Shown here: piece by piece, positions 7,376 to 18,074 of the stretch | Layout: every line of letters begins with the position of its first letter | Position numbering within the stretch: position 1 is the first letter of the stretch | Assembly: GCA_035910535.1 (NCBI GenBank) | Contig: JAMHXF010000083.1 | Coordinates: 136,579 to 200,578, forward strand | Origin: Archangium_A sp035910535 | GTDB lineage: Bacteria; Myxococcota; Myxococcia; Myxococcales; Myxococcaceae | Reading direction: 5' to 3' | Length of the DNA: 64,000 bases | Made by a program: the position numbers and the translations under genes | The notes under the pieces: generated by a model | The model's input: the letters and a program-made list of their open reading frames with translations, nothing else | What the model was told of the DNA's origin: nothing | Databases searched by the model: none

Positions 7376-9760
7376 TCACTGCGGGCAGCTCGTGAGTGAC
7401 GAAATCCACGCGTCGACCAACGCGGCGCCCTGCGTGTCGACCAGCGAGCTCCCGACCGGCGGCATGCGCGCGGCGTCGAGCGCATGAATGCGGCGCGAGA
7501 CGAGGCTCGTCGCCACCGAGCCCGGCGCAATCAACCGCGCATTCGAAATGCCCAGCGTGCCGTTCTGCGGCGCCACGTCGCACGAGTTCGTGTCTCTGAA
7601 GGCCAACGAGTACCGCCAATCGGCCGGGCCTTGCCCCATGCCCTGTTGATGACAGCCCGCGCAGTTGCTGTGCAGCCACGCGCGCGCACGATTCTCGAGG
7701 GGCTCGGCGCCGAACGGCTCGGGGTACTTCGCCGGGTTCGCCGGCAACGCGGCTGAGAACCAACCAATCGCGGCCAGCGTCGTCAGCTGGTTCGCGGTGC
7801 GGCCCGTGGAATACGTCTGCGCGCGGTTGAGCTGCCCCAGCTCGAGCCCCAGCGAGCGCCCGGCAATCGCAGTGTGGCACTGCAGGCACTGGGAGCGGCT
7901 CGGGTAGAACCACGTCTGTGCGCCGAGCTGCTTCGACTTGCTGCCGCCCAGCAACGTCGCCTCGGTCTCTGCGTCGTTCCATTCATACGAATAGCCCGCC
8001 CAGTTGCCGTTCATGTGCCGCATGAACAAGCGCGTCTCGATGCGCTTGCCGCCGACGGTGAAGGTCTTCGCCAGCACCGTGCCGTTGGGAAAATCGAAGT
8101 CACCTGACGCCGTGACGGCGACCGTCGCTCCGTCGGGAATGGCGACGAAGCGCTCTTTGCCCGCGCCGTCGCTCCAGAAGGGCACGTTGATGGAATACGG
8201 AAGCATCGCGGCCACCGGCTGCTTCGGGTCGAGCGCGTCGAAGCACCCGGTCTGCGACAACAACTTCGGGAAGGTGTCGGGCTGCGGCGTGCCGCTCGGC
8301 ACCAGCTGGTGCACCTGCCCGGAGCTGATGTCGAGCGCGTACACCTCGCCGTTCGCGAGCTGGCCGAAAGACGCGAGCGCGAAGTTGGTGTCGAGCAGCT
8401 GGCCCAGCGTCGAGCCACCTTGCCCGTCGGGCTCCACCGAGAAGATTCGCCCTGAGCCGTAGTCACCGAAGATGAACTTGCCAACGAGCGAAGGAATCGT
8501 GGTGCCGCGGTACACGAAGCCGCCGGTCGTCGAGTTGCCCAGCGAGCGCGGGTATTCGACGACCGGGTCGATGAGGCCCGCGGTCTGACAGTTGGAGCCC
8601 GTGCGGCAGTGCGCGCCTTCACGGAGCTTCCAGCCGTAGTTTCCACCGAGCACGATGCGGTTGACCTCTTCGTACGCGCCCTGGCCGACGTCGGCGACCC
8701 AGAGCTCTCCGGAGACTGAGTCGAAGCTCCAGCGCCACGGGTTGCGAAGGCCGATGGCGTAGATTTCGGCGCACCTCGTGCCTGCGTCTGCGGCGAGCGT
8801 GTCGTCGGTGGTGCGATTGCACGTGACGTCATTCGCGAACGGGTTCGTCGGAGGAATCGCGAAGCGCTGCGCGGCCGGCACGTCGACGTCGATGCGCAGG
8901 AATTTACCCAGCGTGGTGTCGAGGCGCTGGCCGGCGTTGAGCGGGTCGTTGCCGTCTCCGCCGTCGCCCATGCCGATGTAGAGAAAGCCGTCGGGCCCGA
9001 AGGCGATGCCGCCGCCGTTGTGGTTGTTGTACGGCTGCTCGACTTCGTACACGCGCTCTTCGGTGGTGGCGTTCAACGTCACGCCGTTGTCGGTGCTGCG
9101 GTAGCGCGCGACGACGGTGCGCAGCGGCGCGCTGGTCTCGGTGTAGCTGACGAAGACCTCGGCTCTCGCCGGCCACTGCGGGTGAAACGCGAGGCCCAGA
9201 AAGCCGCCTTCGCCCTGTGCGTCGACGCGCGTGGTGATGTTGAGGAACGTCGTGACCTGGTTCGGCATCGCGCCCGGGTCGTTGGGGAACACGCGAATGC
9301 GGCCAGCGCGCTCTTGAATGAAGACGCGCGAGGTGTCGCCCGGTGCGTTGAACATGCCCAGCGGTTGCGAGAACGAGAGGTTGGTGAAGACGCGCTGCGT
9401 GTTCACCGCGCCGCCCGTCGGAGGTGGCGCCGGCGCGATGCATGTCGGGTTCGCGGGGCGCGCGTCGAGCCCGCCGCCGCCATCGTCGACGCCGGCGTCT
9501 TGCGTCGCGCCGCCACCGCCGGTGTTGTCACCGCCGCCCGTGTTGTCACCGCCGCCCGTGTTGTCGCCGCCGCCCGTGTTGTCGCCGCCGCCCGTGTTGT
9601 CGCCGCCGCCGGTGTTGGTGCCGCCGCCGGTGTTGGTGCCGCCGCCGGTGTTGGTGCCGCCTCCTGTGGTTCCACCGCCGGCGCCGCCGTCTGTTTCGCT
9701 GACGACTCCGGTGCACGCCGCCATCACGCACCACGACATCACGCACACGAGTCGTCGCAT
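7376..9760 (-). CDS. PQQ-dependent sugar (sorbosone/glucose-type) dehydrogenase lipoprotein with C-terminal heme c motifs
   Basis: The product has 794 residues from the ATG at 9760. The signal ends VMAACTGV, a lipobox. A Gly-rich six-residue repeat linker follows, then a GSDH-type beta-propeller (about residues 100-430) with the hallmark NHNGGGIAFGPDGFLYIGMG. The propeller also has GLRNPWRWSFD and DVGQGAYEEVN. The C-terminal third carries two CxxCH motifs (QCLQCHTA and NCAGCHQQ), so the enzyme probably carries its own electron outlet. It likely oxidises a sugar or alcohol at the cell surface and passes electrons to the small cytochromes encoded downstream. The substrate is unknown. Confidence 0.82.
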   Translation of the reverse strand: MRRLVCVMSWCVMAACTGVVSETDGGAGGGTTGGGTNTGGGTNTGGGTNTGGGDNTGGGDNTGGGDNTGGGDNTGGGDNTGGGGATQDAGVDDGGGGLDARPANPTCIAPAPPPTGGAVNTQRVFTNLSFSQPLGMFNAPGDTSRVFIQERAGRIRVFPNDPGAMPNQVTTFLNITTRVDAQGEGGFLGLAFHPQWPARAEVFVSYTETSAPLRTVVARYRSTDNGVTLNATTEERVYEVEQPYNNHNGGGIAFGPDGFLYIGMGDGGDGNDPLNAGQRLDTTLGKFLRIDVDVPAAQRFAIPPTNPFANDVTCNRTTDDTLAADAGTRCAEIYAIGLRNPWRWSFDSVSGELWVADVGQGAYEEVNRIVLGGNYGWKLREGAHCRTGSNCQTAGLIDPVVEYPRSLGNSTTGGFVYRGTTIPSLVGKFIFGDYGSGRIFSVEPDGQGGSTLGQLLDTNFALASFGQLANGEVYALDISSGQVHQLVPSGTPQPDTFPKLLSQTGCFDALDPKQPVAAMLPYSINVPFWSDGAGKERFVAIPDGATVAVTASGDFDFPNGTVLAKTFTVGGKRIETRLFMRHMNGNWAGYSYEWNDAETEATLLGGSKSKQLGAQTWFYPSRSQCLQCHTAIAGRSLGLELGQLNRAQTYSTGRTANQLTTLAAIGWFSAALPANPAKYPEPFGAEPLENRARAWLHSNCAGCHQQGMGQGPADWRYSLAFRDTNSCDVAPQNGTLGISNARLIAPGSVATSLVSRRIHALDAARMPPVGSSLVDTQGAALVDAWISSLTSCPQ
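9522..9665 (-). repeat. Eight 18-bp repeats encoding a GGG-x-N-T linker
   Basis: The motif GTGTTG recurs at 9522, 9540, 9558, 9576, 9594, 9612, 9630 and 9648 on the plus strand, giving a period of exactly 18 bases. On the coding strand it encodes GGGTNT three times then GGGDNT five times. It forms the flexible stalk between lipid anchor and beta-propeller of the dehydrogenase. The near-identical units are likely to vary in number by slippage. Confidence 0.9.
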
Positions 9761-9829
9761 GCGCCCGACTCTGGCACCGCTCAAGTTGATGCTCCACGCC
9801 GACGGAGGGCAGCTAAGGTGCGCCTCGCC

Positions 9830-11641
<1,812 letters not shown>

Positions 11642-11651
11642 CGAAACACGA

Positions 11652-11682
11652 AAGGCCGCGCAGTCACGGACCGCACGGCCTT
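11652..11682. terminator. Hairpin between convergent genes (possible bidirectional terminator)
   Basis: The inverted repeat AAGGCCG (11652-11658) and CGGCCTT (11676-11682) is a perfect 7-bp stem with a 17-base loop. It lies in the gap between the convergent Hsp70-like and sigma factor genes. The following T-rich tract (TTCGCTTTC) is weak, so termination efficiency is uncertain. Confidence 0.45.
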
Positions 11683-11709
11683 CGCTTTCAACAAACCTGG
11701 AGATGACGC

Positions 11710-12555
11710 TCAGTGCAGCGTGTGCGCGTCGAGCGTGCGGCGCAGGCGGTCTTTCACGCGCACCTCGAGCTGACGCAGGCGCTCGCGCGAAAGTGAGAAG
11801 CGCTCGCCGAGGTCGGCCAGCGTCACCCCGCCGTCGTCGTCGAGCAGCCGGTGCGTGACGATGGCGCGCTCGCGCTCGTCGAGCCCCGCCCACACCTTCT
11901 GCAGCGTGTCGTGAACCTGCGCGTCGCGCTGCGTGCGCGCCACCACGTCTTCGGGCGTCGCCGCCGAGCCGTGCATGCCGTCGAGCATCGTGGTGTCGCC
12001 GTCGTCACCGACGGGCGCGTCGAGCGACAGGTCGCCCTGCGCGAGGCGCGCGGTGTGGAGGCGAATTTGCTCGACCGTCACGCCGAACTGCCGTGCCAGG
12101 AGCTCGTCGACCGCGTCGGTGTCGGAGCCCAGCATCGCCTCGGCCCGCGCACGCGCCGAGCGCAGCTTGAAGAAGAACTTCGCGCCGACCGCGCCCGTGG
12201 CCCGCGTCACCATCGAGTTGCCGTGGAGCGCCGCAGCCAGCATGTACGCGCGAATCCAATACGTGGCGTAGGTCTTGAAACGCACGCCGCGCAGGTCGAA
12301 CTTCTCCACCGCGCGCAGCAGGCCGATGTTGCCTTCGGCGACCAGCTCGTCGCGGGGAATGCCGTAGCCGCGCAGGCGGCGCGCCAGCTTCAGCACCACG
12401 GGCAAGGCTGAGCGGACCAGCGCGTCGGCCGCAGAGCGGTCGCCCTGATTCACCCAGCGCTGCGCCAGAGCCTTTTCCTCAGGCTCACTGAGTGCCGGTT
12501 CACGTGAGATGCGCGCACACTCGCGCTCGAAAAACGTCGTGGTGATCTCTGCCAT
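11710..12555 (-). CDS. RpoH-type (sigma-32 family) RNA polymerase sigma factor
   Basis: The product has 281 residues. The ATG at 12555 is preferred over one at 12591 because GGAGGAGG lies about 6 bases upstream. Region 2 is clear (LVAEGNIGLLRAVEKFDLRG, then VRFKTYATYWIRAYML). The segment GAKFFFKLRSAR resembles the RpoH box that separates heat-shock sigmas from other group members. Region 4 has a helix-turn-helix (VTLADLGERFSLSRERLRQL). Myxobacteria carry several RpoH-like sigmas (SigB, SigC in Myxococcus), so the exact orthologue is unsure. The convergent Hsp70-like gene is an obvious candidate target by function. The AT-rich 125 bases upstream probably hold its promoter. Confidence 0.85.
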   Translation of the reverse strand: MAEITTTFFERECARISREPALSEPEEKALAQRWVNQGDRSAADALVRSALPVVLKLARRLRGYGIPRDELVAEGNIGLLRAVEKFDLRGVRFKTYATYWIRAYMLAAALHGNSMVTRATGAVGAKFFFKLRSARARAEAMLGSDTDAVDELLARQFGVTVEQIRLHTARLAQGDLSLDAPVGDDGDTTMLDGMHGSAATPEDVVARTQRDAQVHDTLQKVWAGLDERERAIVTHRLLDDDGGVTLADLGERFSLSRERLRQLEVRVKDRLRRTLDAHTLH

Positions 12556-12680
12556 TGGGGCCTCCTCCGTGCTCGTTGTGAGCACTCTCAATGAGTGGAG
12601 GCCGATTCTTAATCCCGCTCTAAGTTAGAAGGAGATTGATAATTGAGACACAAAGCATAGGTGTACTCTAGGTAACCTGA

Positions 12681-14027
12681 TCAGTCCGCGCCCTTGATGC
12701 AGGCCACCGGTTTCAGTCGGCGTTCAACGCGAGCAAGTCCCGCGAGTTCGACGGCGCCGAGCACCTGATCAAGGTCTTTGTAGCAGGGCCCCGATTCATC
12801 GAGCGGAGTATTGCGGGTGTTCAACACCACGCCGAGCTTCGCCATTCGCAGGTCGGTGTGTTTCTGATTCAACTCACGTTTGGCTTTGCTGCGCGACATG
12901 GCGCGGCCTGCACCATGGTTGATGGAGTGCAGCGCGTCTTTCGCGCCGGCTTCCGCGAAGAGAATCGCGCTGCCTGTCTCCATGGAGCCGGGAATGAGAA
13001 TGGGGTGACCGCTCGTCTCCCACGGCGTGCCTTCGAGCGCTGCGTGCCCACCGGGGAACGCGCGCGTCGCGCCTTTGCGCGCCACGAAGCGGCCACCCTC
13101 GAGCTGAATGAGGTTGTGCGAAATCTCGTAATACACGCGCGCCTCGCCACCGAAGACCTGCTCGAGGGCCTCGCACACGGCGTCACCAATCAGCAGCCGG
13201 TTCGCGATGGCGAAGTTCGCCGCCATGTTGTGAAGGTTCCAGTACGCGCGGCCCGTGGGCGAGTCGGCGTCGAACCACACCTTGTCTTCAGAGCGCCCGG
13301 TGAAGCCGAGCACCTCCGCGCCCTTCACGAAGAAGTCCTTCGCGATGTTCCACCCGAAGCCGCGGCTACCGGTGTGCAACATCACCCAGACTTTTCCCTC
13401 TTCATCGACCTGCATTTCACAGAAGTGATTGCCGCCGCCGAGTGAGCCGAGCTGTGCGCGCTTGGCCCACGCGCGCTCGGGAATGTCGACGGTGTCGTCT
13501 TCAACCGGCACGTAGCTGCGCTCGGTGACGTCGCGACCACGACCCAGGGCCTTCGCGCCGTAGCGCACGACGTCTTTGACCTTCTTGATGATGCCGCCGC
13601 GCACGCCGGCGCCGGGCTGGCCTACGCCCACGCCGATGCGCTCGATGACCGCGTCAATCCACATGCGGCGCTTCACCGGGTCGGCCACGTCGGCCCACGT
13701 CAGTGAGGTCGAGAGCTGCACCATGCCGCAGCCGATGTCGTAGCCAGCGGCCGTCGGCAGCACCACGCCTTCGGTCTCGATGGCCGTGCCGATGGGGACG
13801 CCGTAGCCGACGTGGCAGTCGGGCGTCAGCACCACGCGCGTGGCGCCGGGAAAGCTGCACGCGTTGACGACCTGCGCGAACACGTCTTCTTCCACGCCGC
13901 CTCCGCCGTCTTCACCGAAGAGCAGCGCGTCGGACAGAAAAAGATGTGCGTCGCAGCGCATGGTCTTGGCGCGGGGCAACACCCAGTGGGCAGGGCCTTC
14001 GTTAACGAGTGTCTGCTTCCAGCTCAT
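12681..14027 (-). CDS. rtcB: RtcB-family 3'-phosphate RNA ligase
   Basis: The product has 448 residues. RtcB seals 2',3'-cyclic-phosphate or 3'-phosphate RNA ends to 5'-OH ends using GTP and Mn2+. The metal and guanylylation residues are visible: DCHVGYGVPIG, GYDIGCGM, GGGNHFCEMQ, HTGSRGFGW and SINHGAGRAMSR. The last contains the histidine that becomes guanylylated in Escherichia coli RtcB (His404 there). Length is within the family range. The gene lies 125 bases upstream of the RpoH-type sigma gene on the same strand and divergent from a GGDEF gene. No rtcA or rtcR is next to it, suggesting control different from the enterobacterial sigma-54 system. Confidence 0.93.
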   Translation of the reverse strand: MSWKQTLVNEGPAHWVLPRAKTMRCDAHLFLSDALLFGEDGGGGVEEDVFAQVVNACSFPGATRVVLTPDCHVGYGVPIGTAIETEGVVLPTAAGYDIGCGMVQLSTSLTWADVADPVKRRMWIDAVIERIGVGVGQPGAGVRGGIIKKVKDVVRYGAKALGRGRDVTERSYVPVEDDTVDIPERAWAKRAQLGSLGGGNHFCEMQVDEEGKVWVMLHTGSRGFGWNIAKDFFVKGAEVLGFTGRSEDKVWFDADSPTGRAYWNLHNMAANFAIANRLLIGDAVCEALEQVFGGEARVYYEISHNLIQLEGGRFVARKGATRAFPGGHAALEGTPWETSGHPILIPGSMETGSAILFAEAGAKDALHSINHGAGRAMSRSKAKRELNQKHTDLRMAKLGVVLNTRNTPLDESGPCYKDLDQVLGAVELAGLARVERRLKPVACIKGAD

Positions 14028-14106
14028 GGCGAGTCTCCGCGCGGGTCGACGAAGGTACTGATTTCACCCTGACGTGATCAGCCGCAAGGTGCGTGAGGGC
14101 GCACAC

Positions 14107-14121
14107 CAACACCGTGTGTTG
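14107..14121. promoter_or_regulatory. 15-bp palindrome in the rtcB/diguanylate cyclase divergent region
   Basis: CAACAC-CGT-GTGTTG is a perfect inverted repeat with a 3-base centre. It lies in the 150-base region between divergent rtcB and the PAS-GGDEF gene. Position and symmetry suit a dimeric regulator binding site, but no regulator is indicated by the sequence. Confidence 0.3.
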
Positions 14122-14177
14122 CAAGAACTGCCGAGGCGTCTCCAGAATGTGTGTCGTTGGGCCTTGGGGGGCTGAAC

Positions 14178-15032
14178 ATGCAGTTCGACCTGTTCGCAAA
14201 AGCGCTGCTCGAGGCAGCGCCTGACGCCGTCGTCGTTTCCGACGCTCAGGGGCGAATCGTGCTCGTCAACGCGCAGGCCGAGCAATTGCTTGGCTCCGGT
14301 CGCGAGCAGCTCGTCGGCAACCCCATCGAGCAGCTCGTGCCTGATGCCGTGCGCGCGTCGCACGCGCGGTGGCGAGAGACGTACAGCGGCGCTCCAGCGC
14401 GTCGTCGCATGGGCGGGCACGCGCTCGAGGTTCGTGCGCTGCGGCGCGACGGCACCGAGGTGCCGGTTGAAATCACGTTGGCGCCGGTGCGCATCGAAGG
14501 TGGGCATTTCACCATCGCGGTGCTGCGCGACCTCTCGGAGCGTCGACGGCTCGAGGACCACCTGCTCTTTCTTTCGACGCACGACGCGCTCACCGGCTTG
14601 TCGAACCGCAGCGCCTTCGATGAAGCGCTCACGCGGCTCGATGAACGTGGGCCGCACCCGGTCGGCGTGGTGATGGTCGACCTCGACGGCTTGAAGCGCG
14701 TGAATGACGAAGGAGGCCACGCCGCCGGTGACGCGTTGTTGCGGCGCATGGCGCAGGTGCTGCGGTCGACGTTTCGAGTGGGCGACATGGTGGCGCGCAT
14801 CGGCGGCGACGAGTTCGCGGTGCTCGCGGCCGGGCGCGACGCGGCGGCGGTCGACGTGCTCGTGGCGCGGCTGCAAGACGCGGTGGCGCTGCACAACCGC
14901 GACTTCACCGGCGCGCCGTTGTGCCTCTCGCTCGGCGTGGCCATCGCCGACACCGGCGTGCCCGTCGCCGTTGCACTGCAAGACGCCGACGCGCGCATGT
15001 ACACGATGAAACGAGCGCATCAGGGCCGCTGA
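14178..15032 (+). CDS. PAS-domain diguanylate cyclase (GGDEF)
   Basis: The product has 284 residues. The ATG at 14178 follows a G-rich ribosome binding site (GGGGGG); a GTG at 14151 is the alternative. An N-terminal PAS domain (about 5-115) is followed by a GGDEF domain (about 130-280) with an intact active site RIGGDEFAVL. An RxxD inhibitory-site motif (RVGD) lies five residues before it. The protein should make cyclic di-GMP from GTP under feedback control. There is no transmembrane segment, so the PAS domain senses a cytoplasmic cue. Only 16 bases separate it from the Ca2+-ATPase gene, so the two are probably co-transcribed. Confidence 0.9.
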   Translation: MQFDLFAKALLEAAPDAVVVSDAQGRIVLVNAQAEQLLGSGREQLVGNPIEQLVPDAVRASHARWRETYSGAPARRRMGGHALEVRALRRDGTEVPVEITLAPVRIEGGHFTIAVLRDLSERRRLEDHLLFLSTHDALTGLSNRSAFDEALTRLDERGPHPVGVVMVDLDGLKRVNDEGGHAAGDALLRRMAQVLRSTFRVGDMVARIGGDEFAVLAAGRDAAAVDVLVARLQDAVALHNRDFTGAPLCLSLGVAIADTGVPVAVALQDADARMYTMKRAHQGR

Positions 15033-15048
15033 CCGCTAAGACCTCCGC

Positions 15049-17469
15049 ATGGCGAACGAGGGTCTGACGTCGACAGAAGCAGCGGCTCGGTTGACGAAGT
15101 TCGGTCCGAATGAGCTCCAGCGTGAAGAGGGCACCAGCCCGGTGCTGTTGCTGCTCGCGCAGTTCAAGAGCCCGATGATTGTGCTGCTGGGCGTCGCGGC
15201 CATCGTCTCGGGCGTGCTCGGCGAAGTGCCTGAAGCCGTCGCCATCATCACCATCGTGGTGCTCAACGCCGTCGTCGGCTTCGTGCAGGAATACCGCGCA
15301 GAGAAAGCAGTGCACGCGCTGCGCAACATGACGGCGCCCCGTGCGCGCGTGCTGCGTGACGGCCACGCGGCGCTCATCGCTGCGCACGACGTGGTGCCCG
15401 GTGACATCTTGTTGCTCGAAGGAGGTGACCTCGTCGCCGCCGACTCGAAGGTGCTGGAGGCGCACGCGCTGACGACCATCGAAGCGGCGCTCACCGGCGA
15501 GTCGGTGCCTGTCGAAAAGAACACCACGCCGAGCACCGCCGACGCGCCGCTCGCCGAGCGTCATGACCGGCTCTACATGGGCACCGCCGTCGCGAACGGC
15601 TCAGGCCGCGCGGAGGTGCTGGAGACCGGCGCGAAGACCGAGCTCGGTAAAATCGCGCACCTGCTCGCCACCGCGACCGAGCAGCAAACGCCGCTGCAGC
15701 TGCAGTTGGAAAAAGTCGGCAAGTCGTTGCTGTGGCTGTGCCTGCTCGTGGTGGCCGTGGTGGCAGCGCTCGGTGTCTGGCGCGGGTTGCCGTTGCTCGA
15801 GCTGCTCGTCTCTTCCATCTCGCTCGCGGTGGCGGCCGTGCCTGAAGGGCTGCCCGCCATCGTCACCATCGCACTGGCGATTGGTGTGCAGCGCATGGCG
15901 AACCAGAACGTGCTGGTTCGAAAGCTGCCCGCCGTCGAGGCGCTCGGCAGCGCCACCGTCATCTGCACCGACAAGACCGGCACGTTGACGCGCGGGGTGA
16001 TGTCGGTGCGCGAAGTCATCGGTGACGAGAAGACCGTCGTCGCCGCGGGCGCTGCGTGCTGCGACGCGGAGCTCACCGACAAGGGCGGCGTGGGTGACCC
16101 GACCGAGGTCGCGATCCTCGAGAAGGCGCGCGAGCTGGGCATCGAGCGCGACGTGCTGGAAACCGAGAACCCGCGCACGCGCGTCTTCCCCTTCGACGCG
16201 GTGCGAAAGCGCATGAGCATCGAGCGCAGAGACGGCGTGCTCTACGTGAAGGGCGCCGTCGACCTGCTGTTGCCGCTGTGCGTCGCCGGTACCGAAGGCG
16301 CGCTCGAGAAGAACGCAGACATGGCGAGCCGCGGGCTGCGCGTGCTGGCCGTGGCGACGCGGCGAGACGCGCCGGCCGGTGAGCAACCTCCAGAAGAGGG
16401 GCTCACGCTGGTGGGCTTGTTGGGGTTGGCCGACCCGCCGAGGCCTGAGGCCATCGACGCCATCGCGCGCGCGCACGCGGCCGGTATTCGTACGGTGATG
16501 ATGACGGGCGACCACCCGACGACGGCGGCGGCCATCGCGCGGGAGCTCGGGCTCGTGAAAGCAGGCGAGTCGCTCGAGGGTCGCGTGTACGCGCGCGTCA
16601 CGCCTGAAGACAAGCTGCGCATCGTTCGCGAGCTGAAGCAGCGGGGCGAGGTGGTGGCGATGACGGGCGACGGCACCAACGACGCGCCCGCCTTGAAAGA
16701 AGCGCACGTCGGCATCGCCATGGGCATCGCCGGCGTCGAGGTGACGCGCGAGGCCGCCGACATGGTGCTGGCCGACGACAACTTCGCCTCCATCATCGGC
16801 GCGGTGAAAGAGGGCCGCGGCATCTACGACAACATCCGCAAGACGCTGGTGTACCTGCTGGGCGGCAACGTGGCGGAGCTGCTGGTGACCTTCGCGGCGT
16901 CGCTCATCGGGCTGCCGTTGCCGATGCTGGCGTTGCACCTGCTGTGGGTGAACCTCGTGACCGACGGGCTGCCCGCGCTCGCGCTGGTGATGGACCCGTC
17001 GAGCGACGACGCGTTGCTGCGCAAGCCGCGCCCGCCGACGGAGCCGATGCTGGGCCGCCCCGAGTGGCTGCGCGTCATCGCCACGGGCGTGTTGGTCGGC
17101 GGCGTGGCCTTCATCGCCTTCGAGCGAGAGCTGGAGTTCGACACGCTCGAGCACGCGCGTACGTTGGCGTTCAGCACGTTGGTGTTCGCGCAGATCTTCA
17201 ACGCCGTCGCGTTCCGCAGCTTCGACCGCGTGTCGTTCGAGGTCGGGCTCTTCACGAACCCGCGGCTCATCGGGGTGATGGTGGTGACCATCGCGTTGCA
17301 GCTCGGGCTCGTCGCGCTCCCGTGGACGAACGAGCTCTTCGAGCTCGGGCCGTTCAGCTGGCAGGTGATGGGCCTCAGCCTCGGGCTGGGGCTCGTGCCC
17401 GCGACGGCCATCGAGCTGTGGAAGCTGCTGCGGCGACCGTTCCTGAAGAAGAAGACGTCAGCCGCGTAG
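15049..17469 (+). CDS. P-type Ca2+-transporting ATPase (type IIA)
   Basis: The product has 806 residues. Actuator motif ALTGESVPVEKN, phosphorylation site DKTGTLTRG (Asp308) and hinge TGDGTNDAPALKEAHVG are intact. Ion-site motifs match SERCA-like Ca2+ pumps: PEGLP in M4, NVAELL in M5 and NLVTDGLPAL in M6. It should export Ca2+ (possibly Mn2+) from the cytoplasm. It is somewhat shorter than typical members (about 880-900), mainly in the nucleotide domain. The last 12 bases overlap the convergent hypothetical gene. It is likely in an operon with the diguanylate cyclase upstream. Confidence 0.9.
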   Translation: MANEGLTSTEAAARLTKFGPNELQREEGTSPVLLLLAQFKSPMIVLLGVAAIVSGVLGEVPEAVAIITIVVLNAVVGFVQEYRAEKAVHALRNMTAPRARVLRDGHAALIAAHDVVPGDILLLEGGDLVAADSKVLEAHALTTIEAALTGESVPVEKNTTPSTADAPLAERHDRLYMGTAVANGSGRAEVLETGAKTELGKIAHLLATATEQQTPLQLQLEKVGKSLLWLCLLVVAVVAALGVWRGLPLLELLVSSISLAVAAVPEGLPAIVTIALAIGVQRMANQNVLVRKLPAVEALGSATVICTDKTGTLTRGVMSVREVIGDEKTVVAAGAACCDAELTDKGGVGDPTEVAILEKARELGIERDVLETENPRTRVFPFDAVRKRMSIERRDGVLYVKGAVDLLLPLCVAGTEGALEKNADMASRGLRVLAVATRRDAPAGEQPPEEGLTLVGLLGLADPPRPEAIDAIARAHAAGIRTVMMTGDHPTTAAAIARELGLVKAGESLEGRVYARVTPEDKLRIVRELKQRGEVVAMTGDGTNDAPALKEAHVGIAMGIAGVEVTREAADMVLADDNFASIIGAVKEGRGIYDNIRKTLVYLLGGNVAELLVTFAASLIGLPLPMLALHLLWVNLVTDGLPALALVMDPSSDDALLRKPRPPTEPMLGRPEWLRVIATGVLVGGVAFIAFERELEFDTLEHARTLAFSTLVFAQIFNAVAFRSFDRVSFEVGLFTNPRLIGVMVVTIALQLGLVALPWTNELFELGPFSWQVMGLSLGLGLVPATAIELWKLLRRPFLKKKTSAA

Positions 17470-18042
17470 CGCGTCGAGCAGCGCCGCGTGCGGCGAGAGA
17501 AACACCGCTTCGACCTTCGCGCTGAAGTCTGCGCTCATGCCCGCGAGCGCGAGCGTGACGCGCTCCCGAGCGTGCTCGGGCCACCGCGGCGTCGGCGCTG
17601 AAGTCTCGAGCGCGTCAGGCCGCGCGAAGAGCGTCAGGTCTTTCGCCGGCGCGAGCGCCAGTAGCGCGTCACCCACCGCGAGCTGCGCTGCGACGCGCAT
17701 CAAGAAGACCTTCGTCGCGCCGTCAGTGCCGACAGGAATCAGCGCCTCCAGCCCCGCGCGCAGCGCCGCGTCGTCGACGTCAGGGAACGCGGCGCGCGTC
17801 ACGTGAAACACGCCGACCGTCTCGCGACGTGCGCCCTCGACGCCGCGCAGCTTTCCGAACGACCACGACACGTGCAGTTGCGAGTGGTCTGCCCCGGCGC
17901 CGAACCAGGTCAGCTCGGTCGTCGACTCCCAGTGTCGCGCCACGCGCTCGCTCGGGTTCTTCGCGCGCGTGACGACGGTTTTCGCCACGTCGCGCACGTT
18001 CTGCTGCCACGCCTGCCACGGAGAACCCATTTGGGGCTTCAT
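17458..18042 (-). CDS. Hypothetical protein
   Basis: The product has 194 residues and no family I recognise. It has no signal peptide or transmembrane segment, and it contains alternating basic and hydrophobic residues with several Trp in the N-terminal third. The region FHVTRAAFPDVDDAALRAGL looks helical. It overlaps the Ca2+-ATPase 3' end by 12 bases and is divergent from the kinase gene starting at 18075, with only 32 bases between. Confidence 0.5.
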   Translation of the reverse strand: MKPQMGSPWQAWQQNVRDVAKTVVTRAKNPSERVARHWESTTELTWFGAGADHSQLHVSWSFGKLRGVEGARRETVGVFHVTRAAFPDVDDAALRAGLEALIPVGTDGATKVFLMRVAAQLAVGDALLALAPAKDLTLFARPDALETSAPTPRWPEHARERVTLALAGMSADFSAKVEAVFLSPHAALLDALRG

Positions 18043-18074
18043 AGCGATTCGGGTGCGTGCGAAGAACGTTGGCG

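Noticed and set aside
9020..9829. Long N-terminal extension of the Hsp70-like frame
   Set aside because: It overlaps the divergent dehydrogenase gene; the Hsp70 motif begins directly at ATG 9830.
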